From NCBI RefSeq assembly GCF_900186955.1, contig NZ_LT906438.1:2914001-2978000 (forward strand): a stretch of DNA of 64,000 bases. Direction: 5' to 3'. Under the pieces are notes generated by a model. The model did not search any database, had not been told where the DNA came from, and saw nothing but the letters and a program-made list of their open reading frames with translations. Both the position numbers and the translations under genes were made by a program. Below, in pieces: positions 1 to 8,413 of the stretch (positions are counted from its first letter, which is position 1; the number at the start of each line of letters is the position of its first letter). This stretch comes from Bacillus pumilus. GTDB lineage: Bacteria; Bacillota; Bacilli; Bacillales; Bacillaceae.

Positions 1-3000
1 ACGATGCTGTACGACTAGAAGACTGAGCTGAGGTGACTTGCTGCATTTGTGATTCTGGTAAAGGAGCAGACGCATTTGCTGGATCATATACTTGCATTCC
101 AAGTGCCTTGGCTGCCTGCGTTAATAAATACCTTCCGCGTATGCCTCTTTCTTCAGGAATGATCCATTCGCGTTTGTTTCCTTCACCGACTCTAGCAACC
201 TGCTCCTGAGTAATCAGTCCACCATTTGCGTAGCCTTTATAAGGCCCGCCTCTTCTCATACTTCGTAATCCCGGTGTATTGAAGACTGTTCCATATCTGC
301 CCTTAATGTAGTTAATGGCTGCTACGGCATTATGAATTGGGTTCCAAATGTCATTCATGCCTTTGCCTTTATTGGAGTTAAACGTCGTTCCAATGGTTTG
401 CATTAAGCCTTTAGAAGGCGTTCCCTTCTTGGCGTTAGAATCCCATAAGTTGATTGCTCTCGGATTTCCATTCGATTCATGCTGCGCAATGGTCATAAGT
501 CCTGGAAGCCAGTTCATCGATGTGCCAGTTGCCATGAGAGCTGCCATGAGCCATTGCTGAACACTAAGACCTGAAGCCCCCATACCGCTGAAGGCACCGA
601 TTAATGAACCAGCCTGATTTTCAGCAAACTTTTTCACATCAACTGAGTCGAGTCCTTTGACGACACCGATCGATGCGAATTTCCCAAGACTCATCATGAC
701 GCGTGAAGGGGAATGAATATCTAATTCCTCTCTAAACGCCTGCTCTACTTTCTTCGCCATTTCTTTGGCGGCTTGTGTGACTTCACTTGCTTTTGAACGC
801 ATGCCACTGTTAAAGGCATCCATCATTCCTGAGCCCCAGCCTGGTGATTCTTGTTTTGCTTGTAGAAATGGTTGTTTGATGTGCTGATCTACGTATTGGC
901 TAGTACCAACTGAAGTGGCATTTTGACCTGTGGCAAAACCACTAACCGTTCCAGAACCCCAAGTTGGCGATGCTGTCATCACTTGTTGATATGGTGCTTT
1001 TACACGACTTTGCAAAAAGCTATCTGTTCCTGTTGGTGTCATCTGCTGACCATTCGCAAAAGCAGCAACTGTTTGCTGACCATACTTATTTGAGTCTGAG
1101 GTCAATTGACCAAAAGGCTGCTGAATATTCTTTTGCTTCCATTGATCAAGTGTAATCATTTTTTGATTTAATCCTTGTTCAAAATCCTTATTAAATTGCT
1201 CGCCTATGCTGGAGGCTTGAATGTTCCCAGTCATCGAGACCGATCCGTCTATTGAACCGACAGAAGATGATGAAGCTACTGCTGTAGGAGCTGGAGAGCT
1301 TGATACTTGATTTCCAGCTGCTCCGCTTGGCATAACAGACATCCCAAGATGAGAAGCAGCCTGAGCAAGCAGCATCTTCCCGCGCCCTCGGTTATTTTGA
1401 GTTGGAATGACAAATTCGTTACCTGCTTCACCGACCCATGATAAGGTTGGCTGGGTGATATAGCCGCCTGTGGCTTTTTTATCAGGGTCTCCAAAGACAT
1501 GTTTCAATACAAAATCAACCCCACCGCCAGCCTTATTAAACAAATCTTTGACCCACCCAAACGCTTTAGAAAACCCATCACCAATAGCTTCTGCTACTTT
1601 TACAATCGGCTTTTGAATGTTGTCCTCAAACCATTTGGATAATCCATCCCATATATCTGTCACCACTTTATACGCTTCTTCGAACTTTTTCCCGAAACTG
1701 TCTTTAATGGTTCCTACGGTATCTACAAGTGGATTCCACACATTTTCCATAAACCATGACGATACAGCTCCAAAGATTGATTGTATCTTTTTCCATGCAT
1801 TTGATAATGCTGTCCAAATCCCTGTAGCGACTGTAACAACTGTACTGCTCAGTGGTGTCCAAACGTTTTCAATAAACCAACCCGCTACTGCACTGAACGT
1901 TTCTTGTATCCATGTCCATGCATTGACTAAACTTGACCAGATGGTCGTTGCTACCGTAACGACTGTGTCGCTGAGCGGTGTCCAAACGTTTTCGATAAAC
2001 CAGCCCGCTACTGCACTGAACGTTTCTTGTATCCATGTCCATGCATTGACTAGACTTGACCAGATGGTTGTTGCTACCGTAACGACTGTATCACTTAGTG
2101 GCGTCCATACGTTTTCGATAAACCAGCCTGCAACTGCACTAAATGTTTCTTGAATCCATGTCCAGGCATTGACTAGATTTGTCCAAATGGTCGTTGCTAC
2201 TGTAGCGACTGTATCACTTAGTGGCGTCCATACATTTTCTGTGAACCAAGCCGCGACTGTTGACCAAACTTCGACAATTTGATTTTTGATTTCGATGGCT
2301 TTTTGGCCAATCTTTTCAAATCCGCCGCCATCAAACCATTTTCCAATTGTTTCACCGATAGATTCTCCGCCCATACTTCCAGCAATGCCGCCTACTAGAC
2401 CGCCGATGGCTGTACCTACCCCTGGGACTAAGCTTCCAATAGCTGCACCTGCTGCAGCACCTGCCATTCCGCCGGCGATGCCGCCTCCAGTCGTACCAAT
2501 CTTTTCACCAGCATTCTCTTTGTTCATACCAATTAGATTTGTTGCACTAAGTACACTTCCTAGAATAGGTACTTTCTTTAATAATTTTCCGCTCCCTTTA
2601 CCTATACTTTTCATTGCATTCCCTAATCCACTTAACCCCTTGCTACCTTTCACTAAACCCGTAAGTCCGCCAGCTGAAGCTGCGATACCCGCACCTTTCT
2701 TTAGTCCAGTAGGGATTTTTCCAAATAATTTACCTGCATTTGTTTTCAGTTTCCCTAATCTACTTGGAGGTCTTCTATTCATTTCGGCCCTTGATGTAGC
2801 ATTTGGATTTCTTGTCTGTCTTGGTGAGCGACCATTTCGATTTTTAGTTTTAGTAGATCCTCCCCTGCTTAAACCTCTTGCACAGCAGGGGCAACAACTA
2901 TTGCGAAACAAGCCTTTTCCACCTCGCGACTGAGGTTTCGTTTTGGGAGCTGGATTTGATGGTGTTGATGTTGGTGTTGATGTTGGTGCTGTTGTTGGCG

Positions 3001-3958
3001 CTGTTGTTGGTGCCTGAGTGGTACTTTCACTTGATTGATCACTTGCACCTAAGAGTCGATCTAATCCAGCCTTCACCAATTGATCTAGTTTTTCTTCAGG
3101 ATTAAATTTAATTTTCTCTTTAATTCTTCCGATCACATCTTGCTTGTACTCTTCTATTTTATTTTCAACCCAAGGAAGTGCCTTTTCATCCCAAAACTTT
3201 CTAGGACTCAATTTTTCCTTCACTTTATCTGCAACGTCACCTGCATATTTTTGAATTTCACTTAATCCCTTATTGGCAAGGTTCTGGAGCCAGCTCTGTT
3301 TAGGATCTTCTGTTTTCACTGACGGACTAACAGCCTCAGGTTCTTTTTTTATGTTTTGTTCTTTCACAACCGACTCTGCTTGATCTCGTTTTTTCAACTT
3401 ACTCTTTGCATTGTCTTGAACAGACACTCTGATTTCGTGTTTAGACATCGTCAAGCTTTTGAGCGTCTTTTTGATTCGTTGAATTGCAGCGGTGGCTTGG
3501 TCAACCATGTTTAATCTCATATAGTACGTTCTGTTCATGAGCTGAAAGATAGATTTTTTGATTGATGACATTTTACCTGACAATTGATCGTTTAGTTTAA
3601 ACGTCAGCATAATGGGGCTTGTTCCCGCTTGCTTTAAACGATTTATGCTGGATTTAATGACATCTAATCCCTTCGCTTGAATGGATATGACCAAGTGATT
3701 CGGGAACATATTTAACTGATTGTTTAATGCTTTAAGATCACGATAGATTCCTTGATCCAGTCTCATGGAAATCACTGACATTTTCCGAAGCGATAAACTA
3801 AAGTTTCTTAATTTCTTGTCATCTATATCCAGGTTTATTTTCACCGGTTTTCTAAATGGTTTGAGCTGCTTCTCAAATGTTTGAAATCGTTTTTGTATGC
3901 GCAGCAGCTTCTTCGATACTTTGTCTTCTAATTCAAATCGCGCAGTGAGTTTCGCCAA
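1..3958 (-). CDS. xkdO: XkdO/YqbO-like tail tape-measure protein (3' end outside window)
   Basis: At least 1319 codons, open to the window edge. Tape-measure proteins set tail length and sit in the tail tube lumen. It starts with TTG at 3958, directly after the TAA of the xkdN frameshift product, behind a GGAGGG site. Visible parts: a basic helical N-terminus (residues 1-210); a Thr/Pro/Ala/Ser linker near residue 325; a Cys cluster CCPCC near 355 in an Arg/Lys-rich stretch; Gly/Ala-rich hydrophobic segments around 450-540; about five 41-residue repeats at about 565-770; and a lytic-transglycosylase-like domain near 1140-1225 with [10 protein letters not shown] (candidate catalytic Glu near 1161), GLMQTI and a downstream [11 protein letters not shown] checked the reading frame at five places and found no break. 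Late tail gene of the prophage operon. Confidence 0.88.
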   Translation of the reverse strand, partial: MAKLTARFELEDKVSKKLLRIQKRFQTFEKQLKPFRKPVKINLDIDDKKLRNFSLSLRKMSVISMRLDQGIYRDLKALNNQLNMFPNHLVISIQAKGLDVIKSSINRLKQAGTSPIMLTFKLNDQLSGKMSSIKKSIFQLMNRTYYMRLNMVDQATAAIQRIKKTLKSLTMSKHEIRVSVQDNAKSKLKKRDQAESVVKEQNIKKEPEAVSPSVKTEDPKQSWLQNLANKGLSEIQKYAGDVADKVKEKLSPRKFWDEKALPWVENKIEEYKQDVIGRIKEKIKFNPEEKLDQLVKAGLDRLLGASDQSSESTTQAPTTAPTTAPTSTPTSTPSNPAPKTKPQSRGGKGLFRNSCCPCCARGLSRGGSTKTKNRNGRSPRQTRNPNATSRAEMNRRPPSRLGKLKTNAGKLFGKIPTGLKKGAGIAASAGGLTGLVKGSKGLSGLGNAMKSIGKGSGKLLKKVPILGSVLSATNLIGMNKENAGEKIGTTGGGIAGGMAGAAAGAAIGSLVPGVGTAIGGLVGGIAGSMGGESIGETIGKWFDGGGFEKIGQKAIEIKNQIVEVWSTVAAWFTENVWTPLSDTVATVATTIWTNLVNAWTWIQETFSAVAGWFIENVWTPLSDTVVTVATTIWSSLVNAWTWIQETFSAVAGWFIENVWTPLSDTVVTVATTIWSSLVNAWTWIQETFSAVAGWFIENVWTPLSSTVVTVATGIWTALSNAWKKIQSIFGAVSSWFMENVWNPLVDTVGTIKDSFGKKFEEAYKVVTDIWDGLSKWFEDNIQKPIVKVAEAIGDGFSKAFGWVKDLFNKAGGGVDFVLKHVFGDPDKKATGGYITQPTLSWVGEAGNEFVIPTQNNRGRGKMLLAQAASHLGMSVMPSGAAGNQVSSSPAPTAVASSSSVGSIDGSVSMTGNIQASSIGEQFNKDFEQGLNQKMITLDQWKQKNIQQPFGQLTSDSNKYGQQTVAAFANGQQMTPTGTDSFLQSRVKAPYQQVMTASPTWGSGTVSGFATGQNATSVGTSQYVDQHIKQPFLQAKQESPGWGSGMMDAFNSGMRSKASEVTQAAKEMAKKVEQAFREELDIHSPSRVMMSLGKFASIGVVKGLDSVDVKKFAENQAGSLIGAFSGMGASGLSVQQWLMAALMATGTSMNWLPGLMTIAQHESNGNPRAINLWDSNAKKGTPSKGLMQTIGTTFNSNKGKGMNDIWNPIHNAVAAINYIKGRYGTVFNTPGLRSMRRGGPYKGYANGGLITQEQVARVGEGNKREWIIPEERGIRGRYLLTQAAKALGMQVYDPANASAPLPESQMQQVTSAQSSSRTAS
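1735..2267 (-). repeat. 123-bp tandem repeats inside the tape-measure gene
   Basis: Units begin at about 1735, 1858, 1981, 2104 and 2227, an exact 123-bp spacing, and each encodes 41 residues. The repeat is [14 protein letters not shown], then VTVATTIW, then a [15 protein letters not shown] segment. The central copies are nearly identical in DNA; the outer ones are more diverged, and a sixth degenerate copy may start near 1612. Such repeats are typical of tape-measure proteins, where copy number tracks tail length. Confidence 0.9.
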
Positions 3959-4141
3959 TTATTTCCCTCCTTTCTTTGCTTCTTTTTCTAGCATGTCGAG
4001 TTTGTAGCTGATGAGTCCAAATAGGAGTGCTTTGAATGGTCTTGGTGATTCGTATAAATCAAGGAGTTCAGATGGGGAGTAGTGAAGCTCGTGCATGGCG
4101 TAATATAAAAACACAGCTTCTTTATCCCCATCTTTTATTAG
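3959..4141 (-). CDS. -1 frame extension of XkdN (tail chaperone GT-like part)
   Basis: A 60-codon open stretch with no good start of its own. It opens in the -1 frame exactly at the slippery heptamer at the end of xkdN and ends with TAA directly before the TTG of the tape-measure gene. It reads LIKDGDKEAVFLYYAMHELH and continues with an acidic/aromatic then Lys-rich tail. Joined to XkdN by -1 slippage it gives a fusion of about 206 residues, equivalent to the lambda G-GT arrangement that chaperones the tape measure during tail assembly. The frame and slippery site are directly visible; actual frameshifting is inferred. Confidence 0.8.
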   Translation of the reverse strand, partial: LIKDGDKEAVFLYYAMHELHYSPSELLDLYESPRPFKALLFGLISYKLDMLEKEAKKGGK

Positions 4142-4578
4142 TTTTTTGCTGCGTCTTCTAAATCTTCAATTTCGTCTTCGAATCCGTTGATTTCAATGGC
4201 TTTGTTTAACCAGTTCGCATATTCTCCGCCTACTGACAGGACACGTTTTGCTACTTCAACTGGATCTTGTGTACTGTAGGCTTCTCTTAATTCTTTTGAG
4301 CGGAAATCTGGATAAACCGTCGATTCAATGGCAATTCGTGCGTAGAAGCGCTGACTGTCTAAGTCCTTAACGCGGCCTCTGCCTTTGACATTTTTGAAGG
4401 TTGTGTTTTCTTTTTCCAGTTCATCGATACGTTCAGTTGTAATGGCTTTAAAGACAAAAGGAATGACATTCCCTTTTTTATCAACAAAACGTTTAGAAAT
4501 TGGTACTTTGACCTCTTCTGCTTCTACTGTTTGTCCTGGCATAAAAAATGAAAGATCAAATGTTTGTTTTTCGCTCAT
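4138..4578 (-). CDS. xkdN: XkdN/YqbN-like tail assembly chaperone
   Basis: 146 residues, starting MSEKQTFDLSFFMPGQTVEA and ending in an acidic helix before AAKN. Position directly before the tape-measure gene, size, and the slippery sequence at its end identify it as the G-type tail assembly chaperone of PBSX-like phages. Ribosome binding site AAGGGAG, nine bases before ATG. A terminator-like hairpin and a toxin-antitoxin locus separate it from xkdM upstream, which is unusual inside a late operon. Confidence 0.87.
   Translation of the reverse strand: MSEKQTFDLSFFMPGQTVEAEEVKVPISKRFVDKKGNVIPFVFKAITTERIDELEKENTTFKNVKGRGRVKDLDSQRFYARIAIESTVYPDFRSKELREAYSTQDPVEVAKRVLSVGGEYANWLNKAIEINGFEDEIEDLEDAAKN
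4141..4147 (-). other. -1 ribosomal slippery heptamer A AAA AAC
   Basis: The xkdN frame reads GCA AAA AAC TAA, so the heptamer A AAA AAC lies in the canonical X XXY YYZ register directly before the stop codon. The -1 frame continues for 60 codons. Programmed frameshifting in tail-chaperone genes just upstream of tape-measure genes is widely conserved among tailed phages. Confidence 0.82.
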
Positions 4579-4614
4579 GTTTAAAAACTCCCTTTGTTAT
4601 GTTTTTTTGAATGC

Positions 4615-4645
4615 AAAAAAGCACATCCATTTTTTGAATGTGCTT
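4615..4645 (-). terminator. Leftward terminator-like hairpin upstream of xkdN
   Basis: AAGCACATTC pairs with GGATGTGCTT (one wobble) around a 7-base A-rich loop, followed leftward by six T on the minus strand. It lies between the toxin promoter and the xkdN ribosome binding site, so late transcripts must read through it or xkdN needs its own promoter. Confidence 0.6.
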
Positions 4646-4652
4646 TCCAATC

Positions 4653-4680
4653 TTTTCATGTATAATTTAAATGGTACAAT
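4653..4680 (+). promoter_or_regulatory. Candidate sigma-A promoter of the toxin mRNA
   Basis: TGG-TACAAT (4672-4680) is an extended -10 with a TTTTCA-like -35 about 16 bases upstream. A TATAAT at 4661-4666 is an alternative -10 with a poor -35. Either would give a 5' leader of roughly 45-70 bases before the toxin start. Confidence 0.4.
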
Positions 4681-4736
4681 TGAACGGCTTGCTCAAGGGT
4701 GTCTGGCTCATCCCCGATAGGAAGGGGGTGATGCCA

Positions 4737-4820
4737 ATGTCAACATTTGAAGCGATTTCCCTAATGCTTTTATTCGGGATGTTTATCTTTACTTTGTTGA
4801 CGTATATAGACAAAAAATAG
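4737..4820 (+). CDS. Small hydrophobic type I toxin (holin-like toxin / TxpA-like)
   Basis: A 27-residue ORF, MSTFEAISLMLLFGMFIFTL then LTYIDKK, with one membrane span and a charged C-terminus. Small membrane toxins annotated as putative holin-like toxins, and TxpA of the skin element, share the MSTxE start. Start chosen at 4737 because the strong AAGGGGGTG site is eight bases upstream; the ATG at 4731 is too close. It is read against the surrounding late genes and lies between xkdM and xkdN, where skin carries txpA/ratA. A convergent antisense RNA can be predicted from sequence. Toxicity itself is inferred from the family. Confidence 0.75.
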   Translation: MSTFEAISLMLLFGMFIFTLLTYIDKK

Positions 4821-4897
4821 ACTCCCCTTGAGCTTTGGACGGTTGAAGGGAAAGTCTATCCTTAAAAACTATCTAATTGATAAGCCAGCCCCTTGAG
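4811..4897 (-). ncRNA. Predicted antisense RNA antitoxin overlapping the toxin 3' region
   Basis: On the minus strand a TACAAT -10 (4904-4909) predicts a start near 4897. A strong terminator follows: ATAGACT pairs with AGTCTAT, and TCCCTT with AAGGGG extended by a bulge, ending in six T at 4812-4817. The roughly 87-nt RNA would be fully complementary to the toxin mRNA from its stop codon into the 3' UTR, as in TxpA/RatA and BsrG/SR4. The -35 is poor, so the exact start is uncertain. Confidence 0.52.
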
Positions 4898-4913
4898 GGC
4901 CAAATTGTACATT

Positions 4914-4945
4914 GCCGGGATGTTGACGCATCCTGGCTTCTTTTT
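4914..4945 (+). terminator. Terminator of the toxin mRNA
   Basis: GCCGGGATG and CATCCTGGC pair around TTGACG, followed by TTCTTTTT. Rightward terminator about 95 bases after the toxin stop, giving a toxin mRNA of about 260 nt. Confidence 0.8.
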
Positions 4946-4950
4946 ATTTT

Positions 4951-4968
4951 ATGCAAAGTACTTTGCAT
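4951..4968. other. Perfect 18-bp palindrome
   Basis: ATGCAAAGTACTTTGCAT reads identically on both strands. It lies just after the toxin terminator. No function is known to me; it could be a protein binding site controlling the antitoxin or the late genes. Confidence 0.5.
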
Positions 4969-4997
4969 GTAAACATATTTCTAAAAAACTTTTTGGG

Positions 4998-5032
4998 GTT
5001 ACACAGTAACTCTTTTGTAGCTACTCTGTAAC
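4998..5032. other. Imperfect inverted repeat downstream of xkdM
   Basis: GTTACACAGTA and TACTCTGTAAC form 11-bp arms (10 of 11 pair) separated by 13 bases, followed leftward by CCCCAAAAAGTTTTTT on the minus strand. It may be a weak leftward terminator after xkdM. The rest of the 4579-5108 gap holds the toxin-antitoxin locus and no further gene. Confidence 0.4.
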
Positions 5033-5108
5033 TATGAAAAATTATACCATATCGTTGAATAAAATAAAAATAACATATATTTTAGTGATTCGAAATGCCT
5101 TTTCTCAA

Positions 5109-5552
5109 TTAAAAAGAATTCTTCAGCTTTTCAGGAAGATCAAAGTCCTCGAACGTAAACGGAACTTCTTCTTCAAGTGCTTCTGAATCGACATCCAGTC
5201 CAGCAATTTTAGCCGAATCAAAGTTGACATCGAATAACGTCACACGCTCTGTGCCTCTGCCTGATGATTTATCATCAATCACCGCTTGAAGAGTGAAATA
5301 AGGATCTTCCCCTTTTTTCACATAGTTGAGCATGAGTTGTACGAAACGTGAAGTGACTTTATAGAATGTTGCCGTTCCTGTTCCATTTGCCCCAGTTGTT
5401 TTATGACCCGTCATTCTTCGGCCCATCACGTTGACTTCTGATTTGTTTTTCTCCACGTTTGCTTCAAACGTTTTGATAAAGGCAAGCTCCTCACCTTCTA
5501 AGAAAAGACGACCCTCTTTACCTGAAATTGTATTTTGCGCTTTAAAAGCCAT
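5109..5552 (-). CDS. xkdM: XkdM/YqbM-like tail tube protein
   Basis: 147 residues starting MAFKAQNTISGKEGRLFLEG. Size, sequence character and position after the sheath gene match the XkdM family, whose members form the inner tail tube of PBSX-type contractile particles. It begins one base after xkdK stops, indicating cotranscription. Late structural protein. Confidence 0.93.
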   Translation of the reverse strand: MAFKAQNTISGKEGRLFLEGEELAFIKTFEANVEKNKSEVNVMGRRMTGHKTTGANGTGTATFYKVTSRFVQLMLNYVKKGEDPYFTLQAVIDDKSSGRGTERVTLFDVNFDSAKIAGLDVDSEALEEEVPFTFEDFDLPEKLKNSF

Positions 5553-5553
5553 C

Positions 5554-6900
5554 TTACTTCACCTCCACATTGAAATAGAATTTTTCTGCTGCATCTACTG
5601 GTTGAACAGCTAGATCGATAATAAATCCATCACGATCTTCATTAAGACCGATCACGATATCTGTTTCTGAGTTAAAGCCTGTAATGCCGCTGCCATCTTG
5701 AAGCTGTGTGAGATACTGTGTAATCAGTGTTTTCACAAGCTGCACTCCATCATCAGATGCTGGGATGTCATTGCCATTGGCTTTGCGTAATTTAATCAGA
5801 TTTTTTAATTCAAACGTTAAATCATTGTTGATGGCATCAAGCACACGAATGATTTTGTTTTTCGCCATTTGCTGATTCTTTTCAACTGTGAAGCTTGTTA
5901 AAGAGTTAATATCTTTTTCAACACTCACCGTGCGGTCTCTCGCATCAAAAGTAAAGAGGAACTCCCCTTGTGATAATCGGTATTCTACTTGATCATTATC
6001 AAGGCGTTCTAATGTATCCACTGCTCCTTCGTATTCAACAAAGGTGAGTGACTGATTGAAGTTTGCACCTGCACTTGCCCCTGCAACCCAAGCTGTTGTT
6101 TGAGCAGGTGTTAGTTCTGTTCCATCTTCCAGCACAACACCGCTTGTCACATTAATGATGCCTTCTTGGTCAGCTGCATAGTTCGCCACAACGCCTTGCA
6201 CCTTACGCCCTTGCTTATCACGTAGACGCTCGATAAATGAAGCGAAGGTTGCTTTTAATTGCTCACTATTATCGACTGGGAGCGCAATGACATCAAAGTA
6301 TTCTGTTTCTGCTGCTTCTAGGAAAGCTGTATAATCTGCGACACTTGCCACACCGTTTTTCCCGCCGCTTAGTGCCACACCAGCCGTGATAACTGCTTCA
6401 CCTTCACCAGAAAATTGAACATATTTGTTTTCTACAAGATCTTTGACATCCGTGACAACCTGCTTATCGACAATATCTGTTCCAAGATAAGTGATGACGT
6501 CACGTTTTGTGCTGTCGAGTACATTTTCTGCCACTTGGATAGTGATCTCATTTCCTTTTTGACCGCCATAATTGGCTGTGACCACAAATTTTTCTGCGAT
6601 TTCCGCTTTGGCTTGTACCCCTTCGTTTAGGCGATAAAGCAAGACAGTTTGTGCTTTTTTCTTTGCTTCACGGAAAAGAAGAAGAGACTTGTCATCAATG
6701 TTGAGTCCAACCTTTTTATTTAAGTCTTCCATATTGGAAACGGAAATAAAGGTTTTTGGTTCTCCCCAGCTCATCACAAGAGGAAGTGCCACCGTACCTC
6801 GATCGCCTAAAGTAATTCGCTGCTCTGCTGTTGTTTTAAAATTAAAGTAAATGCCAGGACGCTTTTTCTCTGTACCTGGTGTAAATGTGCCTCCGTTCAT
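5554..6900 (-). CDS. xkdK: XkdK/YqbK-like contractile tail sheath protein
   Basis: 448 residues, starting MNGGTFTPGTEKKRPGIYFN, the usual N-terminal pattern of phage sheath proteins (a Pro-Gly-x-Tyr-Phe segment). The C-terminal part contains the GFIIDLAVQPVDAAEKFYF segment seen in PBSX-like sheaths. Ribosome binding site AAGGAGG, eight bases before ATG. Directly upstream of the tube gene, as in other myophage-type modules. Subunits polymerise around the tail tube and contract. Confidence 0.94.
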   Translation of the reverse strand: MNGGTFTPGTEKKRPGIYFNFKTTAEQRITLGDRGTVALPLVMSWGEPKTFISVSNMEDLNKKVGLNIDDKSLLLFREAKKKAQTVLLYRLNEGVQAKAEIAEKFVVTANYGGQKGNEITIQVAENVLDSTKRDVITYLGTDIVDKQVVTDVKDLVENKYVQFSGEGEAVITAGVALSGGKNGVASVADYTAFLEAAETEYFDVIALPVDNSEQLKATFASFIERLRDKQGRKVQGVVANYAADQEGIINVTSGVVLEDGTELTPAQTTAWVAGASAGANFNQSLTFVEYEGAVDTLERLDNDQVEYRLSQGEFLFTFDARDRTVSVEKDINSLTSFTVEKNQQMAKNKIIRVLDAINNDLTFELKNLIKLRKANGNDIPASDDGVQLVKTLITQYLTQLQDGSGITGFNSETDIVIGLNEDRDGFIIDLAVQPVDAAEKFYFNVEVK

Positions 6901-6903
6901 CCT

Positions 6904-7116
6904 TTAAACCTCCTTGGACAAAAAAGCATCAATGTGCTTTTTCGCTTCTGTTTTTGTAATTGGTTGATGTTTGATATAAAAAAGAGCACCTTCAAGGATT
7001 TCTGGTTTAACCCCAAAAAGATCCTTACTGTGCTCCTTTAAGGCTTCAAATGAAAAGCCAAATTCTTTTTCTTCGCCAGCTGTTTGAGCAGGCTCTGCTT
7101 TTTTAGTCTTGCTCAC
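6904..7116 (-). CDS. YqzN/YkzM-family small phage protein
   Basis: 70 residues with an acidic, Glu/Lys-rich N-terminus and a helical C-terminus (LFGVKPEILEGALFYIKHQP). PBSX (ykzM) and skin (yqzN) carry a small gene of this kind between xkdJ/yqbJ and xkdK/yqbK. It overlaps the end of xkdJ by 14 bases and ends three bases before xkdK, so translation is probably coupled. Function unknown; a role in tail assembly is inferred from position. Confidence 0.8.
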   Translation of the reverse strand: MSKTKKAEPAQTAGEEKEFGFSFEALKEHSKDLFGVKPEILEGALFYIKHQPITKTEAKKHIDAFLSKEV

Positions 7117-7558
7117 GTTTGATCACTCCATCTGAAAAGTTGATATCTTCAAGGCTTGCTTGTTTGTCTCGGTTGTACCAATAACTGCTATCCCACGTCA
7201 GGACAATCGCTGCTACGCCTTGATCTATCATTCTTGTTTCCACTCTTTTTATGCGGACATAATCATCAAGCACCTCTCCATCTTCACTCATCATCTGAAT
7301 CATTTGACGATCAGCAAGCAATGCATCAACAATTATTTCTGCCGCAACATGTGCTTTTTCTGAATCCATATGAAACACTTTCACTTGCAGCGAATAAGAT
7401 TTCATAAATGTAGATACCGTATCTGGACCGCTGATGACTGTTACGGGCGGCACATAAACGGATGGCACTTGAAAACGCTCTGGCAAAAGTCGATCATACA
7501 TTGTCACAGGAAAGTGTGTGTAAATATAATGCATGATTGCCCCGACTTCTTGATTCAT
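7103..7558 (-). CDS. xkdJ: XkdJ/YqbJ-like tail completion protein
   Basis: 151 residues from MNQEVGAIMHYIYTHFPVTM. The frame is open further upstream, but the ATG at 7558 has GGAGGTGATGAA just before it and lies four bases from the end of xkdI, so it was chosen. Position between XkdI and the sheath gene matches PBSX. Such proteins usually sit at the head-tail interface or tail terminus; this role is inferred from order. Confidence 0.82.
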   Translation of the reverse strand: MNQEVGAIMHYIYTHFPVTMYDRLLPERFQVPSVYVPPVTVISGPDTVSTFMKSYSLQVKVFHMDSEKAHVAAEIIVDALLADRQMIQMMSEDGEVLDDYVRIKRVETRMIDQGVAAIVLTWDSSYWYNRDKQASLEDINFSDGVIKREQD

Positions 7559-7562
7559 TTCA

Positions 7563-8060
7563 TCACCTCCCAAAATGTCGATCGAACCAGCTTTGAAGCT
7601 TTCGATCCAGCGACTGTTCAAACATTTGCTCATAGAGCATGACAGCATGATCCCAGTAGCCATTTCCATCTACCCATTGAGAGGCAAGCATCATTCCTGT
7701 CTTTGCATTCGGATCATATTCAAAGCGGCTGCCAGCCCACCTGCCAGGCACCCATCTTCGCTCTCCACTTGAAGAAGTAGCATGTCCGTCATTGACATAG
7801 GAGGCATATTCAAGCTTCGTTCCCACTTCAAGTGTGAGACCACCTTTTGACATGAGAAAATGATTCTCCTTGTATCCTTGCGTAAAGGAGCTTAGCAGCC
7901 GACCTGTATCGACAGCATTCTCCTTGATTAACTCATCCTGAATGATGTCCAAAAGCTCTAGGCCCATGTCCTCTAGCCAATCTTGATATTCTGCTTTTAA
8001 GCCGCCGGCACACGCTGTTTCCAGCTGTGAAAGCAGCCGGTCAAGTCCATCAATTTTCAT
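7563..8060 (-). CDS. xkdI: XkdI/YqbI-like (HK97 gp10-type) head-tail connector protein
   Basis: 165 residues. The N-terminal segment MKIDGLDRLLSQLETA, the internal VDTGRLLSSF and the later LEVGTKLEYASYV are the pattern of HK97 gp10-like proteins (VDTGxLxxS, VGTxxxYAxxxE). It overlaps xkdH by four bases (ATGA), indicating translational coupling. Role at the head-tail joint is inferred from the family. Confidence 0.88.
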   Translation of the reverse strand: MKIDGLDRLLSQLETACAGGLKAEYQDWLEDMGLELLDIIQDELIKENAVDTGRLLSSFTQGYKENHFLMSKGGLTLEVGTKLEYASYVNDGHATSSSGERRWVPGRWAGSRFEYDPNAKTGMMLASQWVDGNGYWDHAVMLYEQMFEQSLDRKLQSWFDRHFGR

Positions 8061-8413
8061 AGATTTTCCTTCCTGACTGCCATCACTTCAATGTGATGAT
8101 TTTTCACTTTTTTGGGCTGCTGTAACTTAAGTGAGACGCCGTTCCACACCATTTTGTCATGCAGGCGAATATCACTTGCTAAAGGGAAATGGACAAGATA
8201 GGACTGATAAATCACTGTATTCGGCTCTTCTTGCACAAGCGACTGATTCTTTTCTATGACATAACAAGCCAGATCTGTCAGGCTAGGCGCATCAGGATAG
8301 GAAAGAGTCATTTGTAAGTCATCAGCTGGAATCCCGAATTTTCCTCGGGAAGCCTCCTGATGTTCAAGGTGAAAAAGATCACAGCGATCTGTTAAGAGAG
8401 ATTGATAACTCAT
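8057..8413 (-). CDS. xkdH: XkdH/YqbH-like head-tail connector protein
   Basis: 118 residues, starting MSYQSLLTDRCDLFHLEHQE. Start and stop overlap both neighbours by four bases, so it is part of a tightly coupled block. Order and size match XkdH/YqbH. The family is expected to act as a head closure or stopper protein; that role is inferred. Confidence 0.85.
   Translation of the reverse strand: MSYQSLLTDRCDLFHLEHQEASRGKFGIPADDLQMTLSYPDAPSLTDLACYVIEKNQSLVQEEPNTVIYQSYLVHFPLASDIRLHDKMVWNGVSLKLQQPKKVKNHHIEVMAVRKENL

Noticed and set aside
1735..2267. CRISPR-like regular repeats
   Set aside because: The 123-bp units are contiguous coding repeats in frame with the tape measure, without short direct repeats and unique spacers.
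1617..2933. Two long plus-strand ORFs (1617-2153 and 2286-2933)
   Set aside because: They are antisense to the tape-measure gene. Their repeats and Pro-rich composition mirror the 41-residue repeats and Gly/Ala-rich segments of that protein, and there are no ribosome binding sites.
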